64,000 bases of DNA, taken from Flavobacterium sp. LHD-85. Its GTDB lineage: Bacteria > Bacteroidota > Bacteroidia > Flavobacteriales > Flavobacteriaceae. The position numbers were made by a program, and so were the translations under genes. The stretch covers positions 310,001-374,000 of the forward strand of contig NZ_JAVFVR010000001.1 of NCBI RefSeq assembly GCF_030929595.1, read 5' to 3'. Below, piece by piece: positions 1-9,222 of the stretch; position 1 is the first letter of the stretch, and each line of letters starts with the position of its first letter. The notes under the pieces are model-generated. The model saw only the letters and a list, made by a program, of their open reading frames with translations, searched no databases and had not been told where the DNA came from.

Positions 1-126
1 TCCGTGCCCGATATAAGCCAGATTACTACTCGCACTAAAAACAGGCATAAACGAAAACAGCGCCAATAAAGCCACGAATGACCATATTACCCTATCTCCT
101 TTTAGTTTGTTTACCAGCTCTTTCAT
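1..126 (-). CDS. ftsW: FtsW, division-septum lipid II flippase/glycosyltransferase (N-terminal fragment)
   Basis: Only the first 42 residues are inside the window; the gene runs off the left edge. They read MKELVNKLKGDRVIWSFVAL followed by a hydrophobic first membrane segment, as in flavobacterial FtsW. SEDS proteins polymerise lipid II glycan at the septum together with a class B penicillin-binding protein. Its place right after murD on the same strand is the standard dcw order, which strengthens the call. The start is the ATG complementary to 124-126. Nothing can be said about the catalytic part. Confidence 0.85.
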   Translation of the reverse strand, partial: MKELVNKLKGDRVIWSFVALLALFSFMPVFSASSNLAYIGHG

Positions 127-151
127 AATTCTTTCGTTTCAGGTTATTCTT

Positions 152-191
152 GTTTCATGTTTCACGTTCCTTCTAACTTGAAACATGAAAC
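152..191. repeat. Small inverted repeat between murD and ftsW
   Basis: GTTTCATGTTTCA (152-164) is matched by its exact reverse complement at 179-191, a 13-bp stem with a 14-nt loop. It lies in the murD-ftsW gap on the transcribed strand and has no following T-run, so it looks like a short foldback repeat rather than a strong terminator. Confidence 0.7.
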
Positions 192-208
192 TTGAAACTC
201 TTTATTTT

Positions 209-1540
209 CTACAAGTTATGGACAGCTTGTTTAAATTGTTTTCCACGATCTTCGTAGTTTTCGAATAAATCGAAACTTGCGCAGGCTGGAGACAATAAAA
301 CTACATCGCCCTTTTCTGTCAATCTTTGAGCAGTTTTTACTGCATCATTCATATTATTTACTTCAACCATAATATCAACAACGTTTCCAAAAGCATCGAT
401 AATTTTGCGATTATCGATTCCAAGGCAGATAATTGCCTTTACTTTTTCGCGTACTAACGACATTAATTCGTTGTAATCATTTCCTTTATCAACCCCTCCA
501 ACAATCCAAACTGTTGGTGAATTCATACTATCCAAAGCAAAGAAAGTAGCGTTTACGTTTGTTGCTTTTGAATCGTTGATATATTGAACGTTTTGTATTT
601 TTAATACTTTTTCTAAACGGTGTTCAACACCTTGGAAATTAGATAGACTTTCACGAATCGTTGCATTTCTAATTTGCATCAATTTAGCTACAGAGCTTGC
701 TGCCATGGCGTTTTTCATATTATGTTTTCCTTCTAACGCAATGTGTTCTGTATCCATTGTAAACTCTTCTTGGTTGATCTTTATTTCCATTTTGTTGTTA
801 TTTATAGAAGCCCCTTCATCAAATTTTTTCGTCAATGAAAAAGGAATTAGTTTTGCTTTTGTTTTGTTCTTCTTTAACCATTCTGTACTTGCTTCATCAT
901 CTGCATCGTAAATGAGATAGTCATTTTCAGTCTGGTTCATTGTTATTCGGAACTTCGAATTGATATAATTTTCATATTTATATTCGTATCGATCTAAATG
1001 ATCCGGACTTATATTGGTTATTATCGCAATATCGGGTCTGTAATCTATTATTCCGTCTAACTGGAAACTGCTTAATTCAAGAACGTAGGCATCAAATTTA
1101 TTCTCAGCCACTTGCCAGGCGAAGCTTTTTCCAATATTCCCTCCCAATCCTACATTTAATCCTGCATATTTCAGCAAATGATGCGTAAGCATTGTGGTGG
1201 TGGTTTTACCATTACTTCCCGTAATCCCAATGGTCATTGCTTCTGTGTAAGGAAATGCAAACTCGATTTCCGAAATCACTTTTACCCCTGCAGCAACAAG
1301 CTTTTTTACTATCGGAGATTTATCTGGAATTCCCGGGCTTTTCATTACCACATCAGCATTTAGAATTAAATCTTCCGTATGCTGTTCCTCTTCCCAAGCT
1401 ATTTTATTAATGATAAGAACTTCTTTATAACTCTCTTTTATTTTTCCAAAATCAGATACGAAAACATCATACCCTTGTTTCTTACCGAGGATCGCGGTTC
1501 CTACCCCGCTTTCTCCTCCACCTAAAACTACTAATCTCAT
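209..1540 (-). CDS. murD: UDP-N-acetylmuramoylalanine--D-glutamate ligase MurD
   Basis: Cytoplasmic ATP-dependent ligase that adds D-glutamate to UDP-MurNAc-L-Ala. The 443 residues show an N-terminal Rossmann-like domain with GGGESGVG (7-14), the Mur ligase ATP-binding loop GSNGKTT (108-114), and a C-terminal domain with HRLE and the NDSKATN motif typical of MurD. Length matches the family (about 440-450). Its ATG directly abuts the mraY stop codon (mraY ends at 1541 on this strand), so the two are co-transcribed in the dcw operon. Signature motifs appear intact. Confidence 0.96.
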   Translation of the reverse strand: MRLVVLGGGESGVGTAILGKKQGYDVFVSDFGKIKESYKEVLIINKIAWEEEQHTEDLILNADVVMKSPGIPDKSPIVKKLVAAGVKVISEIEFAFPYTEAMTIGITGSNGKTTTTMLTHHLLKYAGLNVGLGGNIGKSFAWQVAENKFDAYVLELSSFQLDGIIDYRPDIAIITNISPDHLDRYEYKYENYINSKFRITMNQTENDYLIYDADDEASTEWLKKNKTKAKLIPFSLTKKFDEGASINNNKMEIKINQEEFTMDTEHIALEGKHNMKNAMAASSVAKLMQIRNATIRESLSNFQGVEHRLEKVLKIQNVQYINDSKATNVNATFFALDSMNSPTVWIVGGVDKGNDYNELMSLVREKVKAIICLGIDNRKIIDAFGNVVDIMVEVNNMNDAVKTAQRLTEKGDVVLLSPACASFDLFENYEDRGKQFKQAVHNL

Positions 1541-2773
1541 TTATCTTAATTTTAGGGTAATGATTGACAATATGGCTAACATTACAGCAACAATCCAGAA
1601 TCGGGTTACGATTTTACTTTCGTGATATCCCTTTTTCTGATAATGATGATGAAGAGGTGACATCAGGAAAATTCTTCGTCCTTCACCGAAACGCTTCTTC
1701 GTATATTTAAAATAAGTTACCTGAATAATTACTGAGGCGCTTTCTGCCAAGAAAATTCCACAGAATAAAACAATCAATATTTCTTTTCGAACTGCAATCG
1801 CTAAAACCGCTATGATCCCTCCTATAGTCAAACTTCCCGTATCTCCCATAAAAACCGATGCCGGAAATGAGTTGTACCAAAGAAATCCAATAAGCGCACC
1901 CACAAAGGCAGAAATAAAAACCGTCATTTCTCCCGAATTGGGGATATACATAATGTTCAGATAATTCGAGAAAATGATATTACCAGAAACGAACGTAAAT
2001 ATTCCGAGCGCGAGGACGGATATTGCGGAGGTTCCTGCGGCGAGTCCATCAATTCCATCTGTTAAATTAGCTCCGTTTGAAACTGCAGTAATAATGAAAA
2101 TTACAACTGGAATAAACACTAACCAAGCCCATTTCTCATATCCATCTCCCATGAAAGACAATACTTCAGCATAATCAAATTCGTTGTTTTTTACAAAAGG
2201 AATTGTAGTTGCTGTAGATTTTTCTTCAACTCCTGCAGGTACAATAACAGTCGAATTTGCAGCTGTCTTAAAAATATCTGCACGACCTGTATCTGTTCTT
2301 ACTGTAACTGCTGGATTAAAATAAAGAACTGCTCCAACGATGATTCCAAGACCAACTTGACCAATTACTTTAAAGATACCTTTTAATCCTTGTTTATCTT
2401 TTTTGAATATCTTGATATAATCGTCAACAAAACCAATTGTTCCCATCCATAATGTCGTTACAATCAGCAAAACAATATAGATGTTATGCAATCTTGCAAA
2501 TAATAGAACTGGAATAAGAGTAGCAAAAATGATGATTAATCCACCCATTGTTGGCGTACCTGCTTTTTCATTCTGACCTGCAAGACCAAGCTCACGGACA
2601 GTTTCTCCTACTTGCTGACGGCGCAAAAAGTTAATCACTCTTTTACCATAAATAGTCGACAGAAGCAACGAAAGCATAAATGCCAAAGCTGACCTAAATG
2701 TGATGTACTGGAAAACTCCTGTTCCTGGAAGATCCAATGTTTTATCAAAATATTCAAATAAATAGTACAGCAT
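1541..2773 (-). CDS. mraY: Phospho-N-acetylmuramoyl-pentapeptide-transferase MraY
   Basis: Integral membrane enzyme that transfers phospho-MurNAc-pentapeptide to undecaprenyl phosphate, giving lipid I. Visible motifs are DDYIK with the Asp pair at 117-118, NLTDGIDG (236-243), MGDTGSL and HHHYQKKG. At 410 residues it is about 50 longer than E. coli MraY. The extra length is a hydrophilic stretch around residues 155-212 between membrane segments, an insertion I recall from other Bacteroidetes MraY proteins. It follows murE after an 81-bp gap and precedes murD with no gap. Confidence 0.96.
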   Translation of the reverse strand: MLYYLFEYFDKTLDLPGTGVFQYITFRSALAFMLSLLLSTIYGKRVINFLRRQQVGETVRELGLAGQNEKAGTPTMGGLIIIFATLIPVLLFARLHNIYIVLLIVTTLWMGTIGFVDDYIKIFKKDKQGLKGIFKVIGQVGLGIIVGAVLYFNPAVTVRTDTGRADIFKTAANSTVIVPAGVEEKSTATTIPFVKNNEFDYAEVLSFMGDGYEKWAWLVFIPVVIFIITAVSNGANLTDGIDGLAAGTSAISVLALGIFTFVSGNIIFSNYLNIMYIPNSGEMTVFISAFVGALIGFLWYNSFPASVFMGDTGSLTIGGIIAVLAIAVRKEILIVLFCGIFLAESASVIIQVTYFKYTKKRFGEGRRIFLMSPLHHHYQKKGYHESKIVTRFWIVAVMLAILSIITLKLR

Positions 2774-2854
2774 ATTTTTCTATTTTTTTTTAAATTCCAA
2801 TTTTGAAATTCCAAATTCCAATGTGTGGTGGTATTTGAACTTAAAAATTTTTTA
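2774..2854. repeat. AAATTCCAA repeat in the murE-mraY gap
   Basis: This 81-bp gap holds the words AAATTCCAA and TTGAAATTCC and is otherwise AT-rich. The same word recurs at 9848-9934, 10674-10713 and near 18968, so it belongs to a short dispersed family in this genome. Here the gene order and strand suggest the operon reads through it. Confidence 0.5.
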
Positions 2855-4318
2855 TTATTTATTCAGTTGATCTAAAATTTCTTTTACTGTTTCCATATCA
2901 TCAAAATGATGGCGAACACCATTTATTTCCTGATACGTTTCATGCCCTTTTCCAGCAATTAGAATGATATCTTTAGGCTGAGCCAATTGACAAGCCGTTT
3001 TGATTGCCTGTTTTCTATCTGTAATTCGCAGCATTTTTTTATAATTGTGCGGTTCAACCCCTTGTTCCATTTCATCCAAAATAACTTCAGGATCTTCATT
3101 TCTGGGATTATCCGAAGTCAAGACTGCTTTATCACTCATATCCGAAGCAATCTTTGCCATAATAGGACGTTTTGTTTTATCACGATTTCCTCCACATCCA
3201 ACAACAGTAATTAACTGCTCATTTTTGGTACGGATATCATTTATTGTTTTCAAAACATTTTCCAATGCATCTGGCGTATGTGCATAATCTACAACAGCTG
3301 TAATCCCTCCATCTGATACGATATACTGAAAACGACCTGAAACACTTTCTAAATCAGACAATAAACGCAACGCTTCAAGGCTATCAATCCCTAGCTCTAC
3401 TGCAGTTCCGTAAATCGCTAAAACATTGTATGCGTTAAATGTACCAATCAGTTTTACCCATACTTCATTATCGTTAACCTTCAATAATAATCCAGACAAT
3501 TGGCTTTCTAAAATCTGCGCTCTATAATCTGCATAAGATTTTAAAGCGTAAGTCAGTTTTTTAGCAACTGTGTTCTGAAGCATTACAGAACCATTTTTAT
3601 CATCAATGTTCGATAAAACAAAAGCTGATTTAGGAAGTGAATCAAAAAATGACTTCTTAACATCTCTATATTCAGCAAATGTTGGATGATAATCTAAATG
3701 ATCGTGAGAAAGGTTCGTAAAAATTCCGCCTACAAAATGCAAAGCTTCTGTACGTTTCTGATGAATTCCATGCGAACTTACCTCCATAAAACAATGCGTA
3801 ACTCCGGCTTCAACCATTTCATTCAAATAATGATTTATAGTTAAAGAATCTGGTGTCGTATGCGTTGCAGGATATTCTGTCTGATCTACTACGATTTTTA
3901 CCGTTGATAATAATCCAACTTTAAAACCTGCTTTTTCAAATAATTGAAATAACAACGAAGCAATCGTTGTTTTTCCGTTTGTACCAGTTACGCCAACTAA
4001 TTTTAGTTTTGCAGACGGATCTCCAAAATAATTAGCGGCCATAAAAGCTAAAGCCGTATTGGTATCTTTTACCTGAATATAAGTAACATCGTTTACAACA
4101 ATTTCAGGAAGCGTATCGCAAATAATAGCTTTTGCTCCCAGTTCGATTGCTTTTTCTATGTAATCATGCCCATCTGAAAGTGAACCGCGAATTGCTACAA
4201 AAACATCATTTGATTCTACTTTACGAGAATCAAATTCTATTTTAGAAATAGTAGTATCTGTTGAACCTTTTACAGATTCAATAGCTACTTTATATAATAT
4301 GTCTTTTAATACTTTCAC
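2855..4318 (-). CDS. murE: UDP-MurNAc-L-Ala-D-Glu--2,6-diaminopimelate ligase MurE
   Basis: Cytoplasmic Mur ligase adding the third residue of the stem peptide. The 487 residues contain the ATP loop GTNGKTT (112-118) and, in the C-terminal domain, TSDNPRNEDP. The DNPR motif is the known signature of enzymes using meso-diaminopimelate rather than lysine. The start is GTG: its bases overlap the TGA stop of the upstream penicillin-binding protein in a 4-base GTGA, a classic arrangement for translational coupling. Expected m-DAP peptidoglycan fits a Gram-negative Bacteroidetes. Confidence 0.96.
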   Translation of the reverse strand: MKVLKDILYKVAIESVKGSTDTTISKIEFDSRKVESNDVFVAIRGSLSDGHDYIEKAIELGAKAIICDTLPEIVVNDVTYIQVKDTNTALAFMAANYFGDPSAKLKLVGVTGTNGKTTIASLLFQLFEKAGFKVGLLSTVKIVVDQTEYPATHTTPDSLTINHYLNEMVEAGVTHCFMEVSSHGIHQKRTEALHFVGGIFTNLSHDHLDYHPTFAEYRDVKKSFFDSLPKSAFVLSNIDDKNGSVMLQNTVAKKLTYALKSYADYRAQILESQLSGLLLKVNDNEVWVKLIGTFNAYNVLAIYGTAVELGIDSLEALRLLSDLESVSGRFQYIVSDGGITAVVDYAHTPDALENVLKTINDIRTKNEQLITVVGCGGNRDKTKRPIMAKIASDMSDKAVLTSDNPRNEDPEVILDEMEQGVEPHNYKKMLRITDRKQAIKTACQLAQPKDIILIAGKGHETYQEINGVRHHFDDMETVKEILDQLNK

Positions 4319-6321
4319 GATAATTCTAATACAATTGTTGTGTTTCTGCTAATACTGGTTCCAGCTTGAATCGATTGATTTTTTACTTTCCCCATTCCAT
4401 TTACTTTTACTTTCAAACCTAAATTCTCTAGTAAAGCAATCGCATCCATTCCAGGCATTCCTTTTAAATTAGGAATCTGATTAAGCTTTTTGTTGGCTTC
4501 AGCCGTGTATTTATCATAACTAGCATCCTGTTTTGGAATTCTAGTATCTAATTTTTTAATTTTATTTGTCGAAGGCGCATCTGTAAAAATCTTTTGAGCG
4601 ATTCTTTTAAAAACTGGCCCAGCAACATCTGCTCCGTAATAGTTATTTCGAGATGTATTTGGCTTATGAACCACTACGATACAAGAATATTTAGGATGAT
4701 CAGCTGGAAAATAGCCTGCAAAAGAAGAAGCATAGTACATCCCTTCTCTTCCTGCATTACCATAATTCACCATAGCCGTTCCTGTTTTTCCTGCCATAGA
4801 AAAATCCTTTGAATACAACTTAGAACCTGTTCCTTTTTTTACCACATTTGCCAAAACTGCTTTTACTTTTTTTAGCGTTTCTGGCGAACAAACCTTTGGA
4901 TTCATTACTTCTGTATCGAACTTTTTAATGGTTTTGTTCCACTCTTTAATTTCTGATACAAATTGTGGTTTTACCATTACTCCATTATTTGCAACTGCAT
5001 TATATAATGTTAGAGTTTGCATTGGCGTAACCGAAACGTTATATCCAAAAGCCATCCACGGAAGTGTCGTTCCCGACCAATGTTTGTCTCCAGGCTGTGG
5101 AACATAAGGCCTTCCTTCTCCTTTAAAATGCAAGCCTAATGGTTTGTTTAAACCTAAATCATTGATATGGTTTACAAACTTAGAAGGGTTGCTTTTATAA
5201 TTGTCATAAACCGCTTGAACCATTACTGTATTGGACGAAAGCTCAAATCCGCGTGCCAAAGTAACTTTTCCGTAACCCCCTTTATGCGAATCACGAACAG
5301 CTCTTCCATAGTATCTGATTTCTCCTCCATGGCTATCATAAACGGTACTTGTATCAGCTACTTTATCTTCTAAAATAGCCATTAAATCAACCAATTTAAA
5401 AGTCGATCCAGGTTCGTGAGATTCAGCAACCGCATAATTTGTTGTTTCGTAATAAGAACCATCTTCTGCTCTTCCTAAATTTGAAATCGCTTTTATGTAT
5501 CCTGTTTCCGTTTCCATTACTACCACACAACCGTGATCTGCTTCATAATCTTCCAATTGTTTCAACAAAGCGTGGTGCGCAATATCTTGAATGAAAACAT
5601 CAATTGTTGAAATTACATCGTAACCATCAATTGGATCCACTTCGTTAACATCACGAATTGGCTTCCATTGTCCTTTTGCAATTTTCTGTTTTAGAATTTT
5701 ACCATCTTTTCCGTTCAGATAACTTTTAAAAGCCCACTCAATTCCTTTTCCTACCTCTATTCCAGTTGCTGGATCAATGCGGTCATAACCAATTGTTCTT
5801 TCTGCGATTTTCCCAATAGGATGTTTTCTAACTGTTTCTTGCTCAACAATAATTCCACCTTTAAAAGCCCCTAAACTGAACAAAGGAAAACCTTTAATTT
5901 TCACATATTCAGTATAGCTTAAATTTCGCGCAATCAAATAATAACGATTTTTATTCTCGCGTGCTTTTCGCAATTCTTTCTGAAAATAACTGCTTGGTTT
6001 GTCTAAAACTGTTGCCAATGAATCTGACAATGATTTTACATATTTTTCGAAAGTTTCCGTTTTTGGCGCTTTAGCATCAAAACGAATTTCATAATTCGGG
6101 ATTGATGTTGCCAATAAACTTCCATCAGCAGAATAAATATTTCCTTTATTAGCAGGAATTACAAAGTTTCTTACAGTACGCTGTTTTGCTAATTTTCTGT
6201 AATAATCTCCTTCAACCCACTGAATATTGGTTAATTTAACGACAATAGCAATTGCCATCAAAAAGATGAAAACTGCTACGAGGTAAATTCTGTAGGATAT
6301 ATGTTTATCGTCTACTGCCAT
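4315..6321 (-). CDS. ftsI: Class B penicillin-binding protein FtsI (PBP3-like) with PASTA domain
   Basis: Septal peptidoglycan transpeptidase. One N-terminal membrane segment (about residues 9-29) leads to a periplasmic PBP dimerisation domain and a transpeptidase domain with STFK (306-309, nucleophile S306), SSN (362-364) and KTG (512-514). A C-terminal PASTA-like domain follows from about residue 615. The 668-residue length fits flavobacterial FtsI. The gene overlaps the FtsL-like gene by 10 bp and murE by 4 bp, so the three are tightly coupled. Position in dcw identifies it as the division PBP rather than the elongation one. Confidence 0.94.
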   Translation of the reverse strand: MAVDDKHISYRIYLVAVFIFLMAIAIVVKLTNIQWVEGDYYRKLAKQRTVRNFVIPANKGNIYSADGSLLATSIPNYEIRFDAKAPKTETFEKYVKSLSDSLATVLDKPSSYFQKELRKARENKNRYYLIARNLSYTEYVKIKGFPLFSLGAFKGGIIVEQETVRKHPIGKIAERTIGYDRIDPATGIEVGKGIEWAFKSYLNGKDGKILKQKIAKGQWKPIRDVNEVDPIDGYDVISTIDVFIQDIAHHALLKQLEDYEADHGCVVVMETETGYIKAISNLGRAEDGSYYETTNYAVAESHEPGSTFKLVDLMAILEDKVADTSTVYDSHGGEIRYYGRAVRDSHKGGYGKVTLARGFELSSNTVMVQAVYDNYKSNPSKFVNHINDLGLNKPLGLHFKGEGRPYVPQPGDKHWSGTTLPWMAFGYNVSVTPMQTLTLYNAVANNGVMVKPQFVSEIKEWNKTIKKFDTEVMNPKVCSPETLKKVKAVLANVVKKGTGSKLYSKDFSMAGKTGTAMVNYGNAGREGMYYASSFAGYFPADHPKYSCIVVVHKPNTSRNNYYGADVAGPVFKRIAQKIFTDAPSTNKIKKLDTRIPKQDASYDKYTAEANKKLNQIPNLKGMPGMDAIALLENLGLKVKVNGMGKVKNQSIQAGTSISRNTTIVLELS

Positions 6322-6659
6322 ATTCTTTTAAAGAAACTTTTTTCTTCTTCTTTTTTAACTTCTATTTTCACTGGAGGAACTGTCGACGGAAAAATTTGCT
6401 TTTCTAACATTTTATCCGAAATAGTTGACTCCATTTTTAACTTCATCAATTCTGAACGTCGATCTACAAATTCCGATCTCAGCTCTTTTACTTCATTATT
6501 TAATTTCGCGATCTCAAAAACCTTTTGTTCGTATCGCTGTGTATTTGCAATCATCAAAATGGCCAACAGAATTATAAAGACAATAAATCGCCAATTTTTC
6601 ACTGCATCTTCATGAATCAGGAATCTTGCTTTTAATATGCTAAATACGCCACTTTTCAT
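6312..6659 (-). CDS. ftsL: FtsL-like division protein
   Basis: The 115-residue protein has the FtsL layout: a short cytoplasmic N-terminus, one membrane segment (about 23-40), then a periplasmic coiled coil rich in Lys/Glu/Leu (about 45-90). FtsL partners with FtsB and FtsQ to activate FtsW-FtsI. Sequence conservation in this family is low, so the call depends mainly on topology and on the position between rsmH and ftsI, which is the standard dcw slot. It overlaps ftsI by 10 bp and starts 21 bp after rsmH. Confidence 0.85.
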   Translation of the reverse strand: MKSGVFSILKARFLIHEDAVKNWRFIVFIILLAILMIANTQRYEQKVFEIAKLNNEVKELRSEFVDRRSELMKLKMESTISDKMLEKQIFPSTVPPVKIEVKKEEEKSFFKRIWQ

Positions 6660-6680
6660 TATTTCCTACCTTAATATATA

Positions 6681-7589
6681 TTATAGCTTTTCTGCAACTC
6701 TTAATTTGGCACTTCTTGCTCTATTATTAATCTTGATTTCTTCGTTGTCTGGAACAATCAGTTTTCCGATAGTTTTAAATGGAACTGAAAAGTTTCCGTA
6801 AAAATCTCTTTCTGGCTCTCCTTCAAACATTCCGTTTTTAATGAATCTTTTTACCAAACGATCCTCTAAAGAGTGATAGGAGATTACAGAAAATCTTCCT
6901 CCTGGTTTTAAAATCTCCAATGACTGCTCAATAAATTCTTTTAGAACGTCCATTTCCTGATTCACCTCAATTCTGATTGCCTGATAAATCTGAGCCAATA
7001 CTTTGTTTCTAACTTTCTCTGGCAAAAACTTTTTCAGAACATCTTTTAATTCTTCAGTCGTTTTGATTGGGTAATCTTTTCTCGCCTCAACAATTGTTCT
7101 TGCTAAAACTGGTGCGTTTTTCAACTCCCCATAATCAAAAAAAACACGACGTAAATCCTGTTCTTCATATTCGTTAACCACTCGATAAGCATTTAAATCA
7201 TTTCTTTGACTCATCCGCATATCTAACTCGGCATCAAATCTTGTCGAGAAACCTCTCTCAGGAACATCAAACTGATGTGATGAAACTCCCAAATCTGCCA
7301 AGATTCCGTCAACCGCTTTTACCCCGTGAAAACGTAAAAATCTTTTTATGAACCTAAAATTCTCATTTATCAGAGTGAACCTTTCGTCTGGCAATGCATT
7401 GGCAAGCGCATCTTCGTCTTGATCAAATGCAAACAGCCTTCCGTTTGGCCCTAATCTTTTTAAAATCTCTTTTGAATGACCACCGCCTCCAAACGTAACA
7501 TCTACATACACACCATCAGGTTTAATATTTAAACCATCTACTGTTGGATGAAGCAAAACCGGATTATGATATTCCATCTTCGTCGTCAT
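6681..7589 (-). CDS. rsmH: 16S rRNA (cytosine(1402)-N(4))-methyltransferase RsmH
   Basis: SAM-dependent enzyme (MraW) that N4-methylates C1402 in the ribosomal P site. The N-terminus MEYHNPVLLHPTVDGL and the SAM motif VDVTFGGGGHS are family signatures; SYHSLEDRLVKRF near the C-terminus is also conserved. Length 302 is typical (300-315). Two Met codons are possible, the first at 7589 and a second at 7577 giving MEYHNPVLL, closer to the usual family start. Either way the start lies inside the end of mraZ (26-bp or 14-bp overlap), implying coupled translation. Confidence 0.95.
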   Translation of the reverse strand: MTTKMEYHNPVLLHPTVDGLNIKPDGVYVDVTFGGGGHSKEILKRLGPNGRLFAFDQDEDALANALPDERFTLINENFRFIKRFLRFHGVKAVDGILADLGVSSHQFDVPERGFSTRFDAELDMRMSQRNDLNAYRVVNEYEEQDLRRVFFDYGELKNAPVLARTIVEARKDYPIKTTEELKDVLKKFLPEKVRNKVLAQIYQAIRIEVNQEMDVLKEFIEQSLEILKPGGRFSVISYHSLEDRLVKRFIKNGMFEGEPERDFYGNFSVPFKTIGKLIVPDNEEIKINNRARSAKLRVAEKL

Positions 7590-8037
7590 TAATATTTCCC
7601 ATTACTTCTTCGGCTAGATCTGCAAAATCCATATCTTCGCCGCTTATTGATTTCTCGTATAAATCCTTGTCCCAAATCTCAACTATATTAACCGCCGATG
7701 AAAAAACCACATCTTTAGAAATACTGGCAAACGTTACCAAATCTTTTGGAACAAGCAATCTTCCCAGTGCATCAACCTCAACCACTTTAACACCAGCAGT
7801 AAACCTTCTAATGAAATCGTTGTTCTTTTTTACAAAGCGATTAAGCTTGTTGATTTTTTTCATCATCGCATCCCATTCTACCATAGGATACAATTCTAAA
7901 CACGGCTGAAAAACAGAACGCTTCAAAACAAATCCGTCTTGAAGAGAAGCCGTCAACTGCTTTTTCAAAGGTGCAGGCATCATTAGCCTTCCTTTAGCAT
8001 CGACTTTACATTCATATGTTCCAACAATTGTGTTCAA
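7564..8037 (-). CDS. mraZ: Transcriptional regulator MraZ
   Basis: First gene of the dcw operon. The 157 residues carry two SpoVT/AbrB-like halves, one around KVDAKGRLMMPAPLK (12-26) and one around VEVDALGRLLVP, the two DNA-contacting DxxGR repeats of MraZ. MraZ forms ring-shaped oligomers and, in E. coli and mycoplasmas, binds repeated boxes in its own promoter to control the dcw genes. A matching box array sits 45-101 bp upstream here (see 8063-8138), so autoregulation is likely. A short acidic tail (NDDEDGIS) ends the protein. Confidence 0.94.
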   Translation of the reverse strand: MNTIVGTYECKVDAKGRLMMPAPLKKQLTASLQDGFVLKRSVFQPCLELYPMVEWDAMMKKINKLNRFVKKNNDFIRRFTAGVKVVEVDALGRLLVPKDLVTFASISKDVVFSSAVNIVEIWDKDLYEKSISGEDMDFADLAEEVMGNINDDEDGIS

Positions 8038-8062
8038 AAAAACTAGTTAACATGTTATACAG

Positions 8063-8138
8063 CAAAAATATAAAAAATATTACCACATTTTACCACTTTA
8101 TACCACTTTGTTAATAAGTTTAACCACTTTGCTACCAC
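8063..8138 (-). promoter_or_regulatory. mraZ promoter with five MraZ-type GTGGT boxes
   Basis: On the minus strand a -7 box TATTTTTG (complement of 8063-8070) fits the Flavobacterium TAnnTTTG consensus. Upstream lie five GTGGT boxes, seen on the plus strand as ACCAC at 8082, 8092, 8102, 8123 and 8134. Successive starts differ by 10, 10, 21 and 11 bp, so all lie on one face of the helix. MraZ of other bacteria binds direct TGGG-type repeats with about 10-bp period. No TTG -33 element is visible; the first boxes occupy its place, which suggests repression. Confidence 0.75.
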
Positions 8139-8414
8139 TTTCCATAATCAACAATCAATCAATACGTTAACTATTAATTAACAGATTCTTAAATACGTTA
8201 TTCATTCAAAAAAATAATGCGCTAATTTTCTTAAAAAATTGATTATAATGCAGTTTTCTTAACATTTGAATATTTTAACAAATACCCGTTTAATTACTGA
8301 TTTTTAATCATTTACAAGTTCTACTCAAATTATCTAGTTAAAAAATGACATCAAAAATTCATTTTTGTTGAATTAACCCTATATTTGTCGAAATTGAAAT
8401 TGGCATTAGATTAG
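8139..8414. other. Intergenic region between mraZ and the divergent hydrolase
   Basis: No ORF, RNA gene or repeat is evident in this AT-rich stretch. Near its right end TATATTTG (8380-8387) is a perfect TAnnTTTG -7 box for the hydrolase gene, about 27 bp before its ATG. I find no TTG at the usual 17-23 bp upstream of it, so the promoter is only half supported. Confidence 0.55.
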
Positions 8415-9179
8415 ATGGACAAACACTATAAAAAAGAAGGCAAATACAGCTATTTCGAAGCTGGAGAAGGAACTCCGATCGTTATTCTGCATGGTTTAAT
8501 GGGAGGTCTTAGTAACTTTGATGGTGTAGCACAATATTTCCCAACGAAAGGATATAAAGTTGTTATCCCAGATTTGCCAATATACACCCAAAGCATTTTA
8601 AAAACGAACGTAAAAAGTTTTGCGAAATACGTAAAAGACTTTATCACTTTTAAAGGTTTTGACAAAGTAATTCTTTTAGGAAATTCTCTTGGAGGACATA
8701 TCGCTTTGTACCATACAAAACTTTATCCTGAAAAAGTTGCCGGACTTGTAATTACAGGAAGTTCTGGACTTTACGAAAGCGCAATGGGAGACAGCTACCC
8801 AAGAAGAGGCGATTACGAATACATCAAAACAAAGGCTGAAGCTGTATTTTATGACCCAAAAATTGCAACCCCAGATTTGATTGATGAAGTGTACGCTACA
8901 GCTAATGACCGCATCAAATTAATCAAAACTTTAACCATTGCAAAAAGTGCGATCCGTCATAATATGGCTAAAGATCTGCCGAAAATGGACGTTGAAACTT
9001 GTATTATTTGGGGTCGAAATGACTCTGTAACTCCTCCAAATGTAGCCGAAGAGTTTGATAAATTGTTACCAAATTCAACTTTATACTGGATTGACAAATG
9101 CGGACACGCAGCAATGATGGAACACCCTCAGGAATTTAATGAAATTCTTGAAAAATGGCTTACTGAAAAGAATTTTTAG
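8415..9179 (+). CDS. Alpha/beta-fold hydrolase
   Basis: A 254-residue serine hydrolase of the alpha/beta fold with no signal peptide, so cytoplasmic. It shows the oxyanion region HGLMGG (26-31), the nucleophile elbow GNSLGG with S91, the acid D203 in WGRND and H231 in CGHAAMMEHP, a complete catalytic triad. The substrate cannot be told from the sequence; relatives include esterases, C-C bond hydrolases and haloperoxidase-like proteins. It lies 43 bp upstream of engB on the same strand and may be co-transcribed. Confidence 0.88.
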   Translation: MDKHYKKEGKYSYFEAGEGTPIVILHGLMGGLSNFDGVAQYFPTKGYKVVIPDLPIYTQSILKTNVKSFAKYVKDFITFKGFDKVILLGNSLGGHIALYHTKLYPEKVAGLVITGSSGLYESAMGDSYPRRGDYEYIKTKAEAVFYDPKIATPDLIDEVYATANDRIKLIKTLTIAKSAIRHNMAKDLPKMDVETCIIWGRNDSVTPPNVAEEFDKLLPNSTLYWIDKCGHAAMMEHPQEFNEILEKWLTEKNF

Positions 9180-9222
9180 CCATAAAATTTATTTTTTTTA
9201 GGAGGTTTTAAAACGAAAGATT

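Noticed and set aside
9200..9205. AGGAGG as a Shine-Dalgarno site for engB
   Set aside because: 17 nt from the ATG is too far, and the phylum rarely uses such sites; probably chance.
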